A stretch of 64,000 nucleotides of DNA from Scleromitrula shiraiana (Eukaryota; Ascomycota; Leotiomycetes; Helotiales; Sclerotiniaceae): positions 434,001 to 498,000 of the forward strand of contig JABELC010000004.1 of assembly GCA_028455995.1 (NCBI GenBank). Reading direction: 5' to 3'. The translations under genes and the position numbers were made by a program. Shown here in pieces: positions 60,476 to 64,000 of this stretch. The notes beneath the pieces were generated by a model. That model made no database searches. It was not told the origin of the DNA and worked only from the letters and a program-made list of their open reading frames with translations. Every line of letters begins with the position of its first letter. Within the stretch, counting starts at the first letter, position 1.

Positions 60476-61605
60476 ATGTCTTCCGCACTTCTATACCCGC
60501 CCGCGCATCTCCCACCGACATTGGCCTTGGAACTCTCACAACAAGCTCCCGCATTGTTACGCAGCACTCCGTCCTCTATATCATCATATTCACTCAGCTC
60601 TCTTTGGTCGGTCGCGGAATCACCTGAACTATGGACTACATACGAGAATTTAATGATGTCATGTCTGCGTGTTGGGGATGAACAATCTGCACACTTGTGC
60701 CTTGAGAGGCTTACGGAAAGATTCGGGGGTGAGAACGAGAGAGTGATGGCTCTGAGAGGGCTGTTTCACGAGGCTGTCGCAGAAGACGATGCAGCTCTTA
60801 AGAAAGTGTTGGAAGAATACGAAAACATTCTGTCGGACGACCCAAGCAATATGGTAAGCTTATTCTAACGTGTCTCCATATGAATGCTTTCTAACGTTTA
60901 TTTGTAGCCTGTATCGAAACGTCGTATCGCACTTCTAAGGTCACTCAAGAAAATACCAGAGGCAATTACCGCACTCAATGAGTTCCTGAATTCATCTCCG
61001 ACAGATGCAGAAGCTTGGGCAGAATTGGCAGATCTATATGTCTCGCAGGGAATGTATCCACAGGGGATTTTTGCTCTAGAAGAGGTTCTACTTATTACGC
61101 CTAACGCGTGGAATGTGGGCAAACCCGTCCCATTGTAATCCCGATAAGCATACTAATCATAATTCTAGATTCATGCCCGACTTGGCGAGGTCTTATACAT
61201 TGCAGCGGGCGGGAACGATTCTAGTACGGACCGGTACCTTGCAGAATCTCTAAAAAGATTTTGTAGGAGTGTCGAATTATGCGACGATTATCTTCGTGGA
61301 TATTATGGATTAAAACTGGTTGGTGATTTTACGTACTCGGTGAAATATAGCTTTCTAACATATCGCAGGCTAGTAGTCGGTTCCTTAGTACACCACCAAC
61401 GACTAGACCTAGTAAATCAGATACTGGCTTATCTCAACCAGATATCAAAACAGTTGAAAAATTGAACGAGACAGCAACGGCCAAACTATCTGAGATTGTC
61501 CGACGAAGTGTTGGAGCAGAACCTGGCTGGCAGGGCTATGACGAAGCTGCACTTATTGCAGCTCGTGAATTGTTGAATAGGGACTCTGATTCTGTCACCC
61601 GTTGA
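60476..61605 (+). CDS. EMC2: ER membrane protein complex subunit 2 (TPR protein)
   Basis: Cytosolic TPR subunit of the EMC insertase, which inserts membrane proteins into the ER. Model join(60476..60853,60908..61114,61169..61318,61369..61605), 323 aa, all phases closing, with a CTAAT-type branch point in intron 2. TPR-like helices include LSDDPSNMPVSKRRIALLRS, AITALNEFLNSSPTDAEAWA, ELADLYVSQGMYPQGIFALE and EVLLITPNAWNIHARLGEVL. RFCRSVELCDDYLRGYYGLK follows, the region typical of EMC2/TTC35. The start ATG at 60476 gives MSSALLYPPAHLPP; the frame upstream is leader. Confidence 0.9.
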
Positions 61606-64000
61606 TATCTATCAAATATTGATCAGTTCTCTAATCCAGATCCTTGCAAGGCACATCATTATAAAAATTCCGGAGTTAGATGGTCCACAATTGGGGTGGA
61701 TTATGGATGCTAGAAATCTAAGAACCTTGGAAGCGAGATATAGGCAAAATATCAATTATGGCCAAAAAATTGTCGTAGTGCGGCATTCTTGATGATTCCA
61801 AAAATTTCCGTCTTTCATGAATCGCAAGTTACGATTATACATAAGGATTGGTACTGTAGCCTTTGAGCAAGCCCCTCCCGAGGTCGTGGCACCAGTAAGG
61901 AGGGCGATGCGATCATGGATGATTTCGGTGCCCAATCATTGATTGAAAATTGGCGTTTCTAAGAATTGCCACATTGGGCATGGTCTTCGGAATTCTTGGG
62001 CACCATTCGACGCTTTAGGCTATCATCACAAAAGGCGGTGATGAATTATTTTTTGGTAGTAAAGTAGAGAGGCTCAGGTTTGGCTTGGTTCTTTTCCGAA
62101 AGGGAAAGGTAAAGCAAACGAATGAATATGAGTCTTTTTTTCAAGATCTGCTGAAATTTTCGTGACAACGCAACATTTGAGGATGTTGTATTTGTATATG
62201 TAGTAAATAGACTCTGTATCAGCCCAGCCTGTTTTGAAGAATGGCCGATTACAGCTGACTCTTGCAACTTTATATTTTTATATTCATTTTTTTAATAATT
62301 TTTGTTTGGTTTTATTTTGGAAGTCCTGTTGTGCAACCAACATACACCGTAGAACCTAGTCGTACTCTATATTACAATTCAAATCTAGACATGCGGAAAC
62401 ATCTAGATCTTTACTACAACAATCACAGGATCAACTACAGCATAAGGAAAGGTTGAGAGAGAGACGACGAGACGTTCCAGAATCGTACAGAAGAAGAAGA
62501 AAAAATTCAGAGCAAAAGAAAGAAGGATTTTCCCCCTCTATTCTTTTCTTGTCGACCCACATATCCATAGGAGCCCAGCCCAATCCAATCGTGGAAATTC
62601 GAAAGACCTGCATATCCGGTTATCGAATCGAGTACCGTATGTACAGTAGTATCTTTGACAATCAGCAGACACAATTTCCAGCCTCAATTTTTCTCCATAG
62701 CAACCATTACTGTATCATATCGTATCATTTGTTTATCTATTTATTTGTACACTCATTTTTATCCAATACGATTGAGTGAGGCAACGGAAAAGAAAACAAA
62801 CGAAAGGAAAGGAATCAACAACAATATCAATATCAATATCAAATAATTCCCCTCTCTTTTCTTTATCCCCCACTACACCACACTATCACGGATGGAAGTA
62901 TCTTTTGGAAGTATATTTTGATCAAGCTACAGCATAACATAAATGGACTTATGCACAGCATCGCATCCATTTATCTATCCATTTTTCTTTTGACTTTCTC
63001 TACACCTGCTGTCTTTTTAGATATTCTCCTACACTGTACTGTTTACCAGCCTCGTAAATAGAAAGGCCTACCCCTACGCATTAACTAATATTTTCCCCTC
63101 CAACCTCGGACCCTCATTTCTTCAGGAGCTTGGATCGAGTCACGAAAAAAACAACCCAATTAAGATCTATAAGACCCGTGGGGAGTATTTTCCTCGAATT
63201 ACTCTAATACTCTAAATTGGACCCCGAACAAAAGTTATAACACAAAAGTTGAGCATCCATACCGTTCTTCTAGAAATCACATGGAATAAACACCAAAGGT
63301 ATGTATGTCGATTCTTTAGGTTTTAAGCTCAAGAGATTGTCAAACAAATAGCCCTGGAGCGTGCAGTAGATCCAATTGATCTGTTACTGTTACATGAGAA
63401 CTTGAGTAACATTTCCTACGCATGGTTATTACTCTATTCTTTTTCTCTTCTTCGTTTTCCCTTTCTAGATTGTTCCCTAATCCTTGTAAATCCGGGTTAT
63501 TCTAAAATATTTATACTACATGTTTTCCACAATCTTTTCTACACAAGTGTGTTTTGAGAATTGGGAATATTGTAGAGATAGATGGGGTAATAAGCCTGGA
63601 TATATGGGGATTTTGGATTCATGAAATGATGGGGTTTGAAGTAGTAGTATGGAAAAGAAGATATCTCGGATAAAGAGGGAGAAGGGGACGGAAAAGTAAA
63701 AGAGGAAAGCAGAAGGAAAGAAGAAAAAGGGAAGGATTCTAAAAATGCTACCATTTGATGAGTCTTTCAATGTTGAGTTATTGATAGTACCCAATAATTC
63801 AATAATTGAAGTTGATGATGATAGTAGGATAGGGTAGGGTAGGGTAGGGTAAGGTAGGATAGGGTAGGCAGTGGTGCAGTGGTGCAGGAATGCCTAACAC
63901 ACTATTACTATTTAAATTTAATAATCTGATCTTACGCTACTTGAGTAATAAATTGTTGATAATAACCCCTCGCAGCAAAGTACAAGAAGGAAAAAAATAA
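61606..64000. other. No gene seen; likely leader/promoter of a gene beyond the window
   Basis: AT-rich with C/T-rich and A-rich tracts. 62430-63300 resembles a fungal promoter and long leader on +. No coding frame with protein character was found. A TAGGG array lies at 63825-63868. Confidence 0.55.
63825..63868. repeat. (TAGGG)n pentanucleotide array
   Basis: About nine imperfect copies of AGGGT/AGGAT. It is pentameric, not the TTAGGG telomere hexamer. Confidence 0.9.

Noticed and set aside
63825..63868. Possible telomeric repeat near the window end
   Set aside because: The unit is the pentamer TAGGG/AGGAT, not TTAGGG, and ordinary sequence continues after it.

Overview
This is a 64 kb piece of a filamentous ascomycete nuclear genome, most likely a leotiomycete of the Botrytis/Sclerotinia type. 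The lineage is inferred from gene style and recalled family resemblance, not from a search. The evidence for a fungus is direct. Genes carry short introns of about 45-190 nt (one of 243 nt) with GTAAGT/GTATGT-type donors, CTAAC-like branch points and TAG/CAG acceptors. Intergenic DNA is long, AT-rich and full of microsatellites. Transcription is monocistronic and uses both strands. No transposon, rRNA, tRNA, CRISPR or viral insert was found.

Layout. 0-2.4 kb: a broken STAND/ankyrin-type gene. 2.4-4.6 kb: a microsatellite-rich spacer. 4.6-7.6 kb (-): a CAX Ca2+/H+ antiporter with a very large loop. 7.6-11 kb: mostly non-coding, with one candidate Cys-rich ORF. 11.1-13.1 kb (-): a secreted, probably GPI-anchored protein with Cys motifs, His/Asp repeats and 37 consecutive glycines. 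15.9-17.1 kb (+): a rhamnogalacturonan acetylesterase gene that looks dead. 18.3-19.8 kb (+): aldehyde dehydrogenase. 20.9-22.4 kb (-): class II DAHP synthase, divergent from a HYPK-like gene (22.8-23.4 kb, +). 25.3-26.8 kb (+): a fungal rhodopsin-like/PTH11-type membrane protein. 29.3-32.1 kb (+): two short-chain dehydrogenases. 32.6-34.3 kb (-): a conserved hypothetical gene with two nonsense codons. 35.1-35.9 kb: a probable N-myristoylated protein. 36.5-38 kb: COX10. 40.2-41.1 kb (-): a Myb/SANT protein. 41.2-46.8 kb: a gene-poor stretch with coding-like scraps. 46.9-48.3 kb: purine nucleoside permease. 49.7-51.0 kb: a CX9C-type protein followed 30 nt later by a 63-codon two-exon ORF. 52.2-52.6 kb (-): a small mitochondrial-type membrane protein. 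53.1-53.5 kb: RAMP4/YSY6. 54.2-56.3 kb (-): a Lys-rich nuclear-type protein. 56.8-60.1 kb (-): AP-3 delta adaptin, divergent from EMC2 (60.5-61.6 kb, +). 61.6-64 kb: no gene seen.

The genes do not form one pathway. They are a typical mix of housekeeping functions (heme A synthesis, shikimate entry, vesicle traffic, ER membrane protein handling, co-translational N-acetylation) and accessory functions (pectin side-chain deacetylation, surface protein, nutrient permease, SDR/ALDH redox enzymes). The most notable features are three decaying genes, the unusual His/Asp/Gly-rich surface protein, and a possible bicistronic unit around 50.7-51.0 kb.

Exon joins were derived by hand from splice signals and reading-frame phase. 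Where a full join is given the phases close exactly. No database search was possible.
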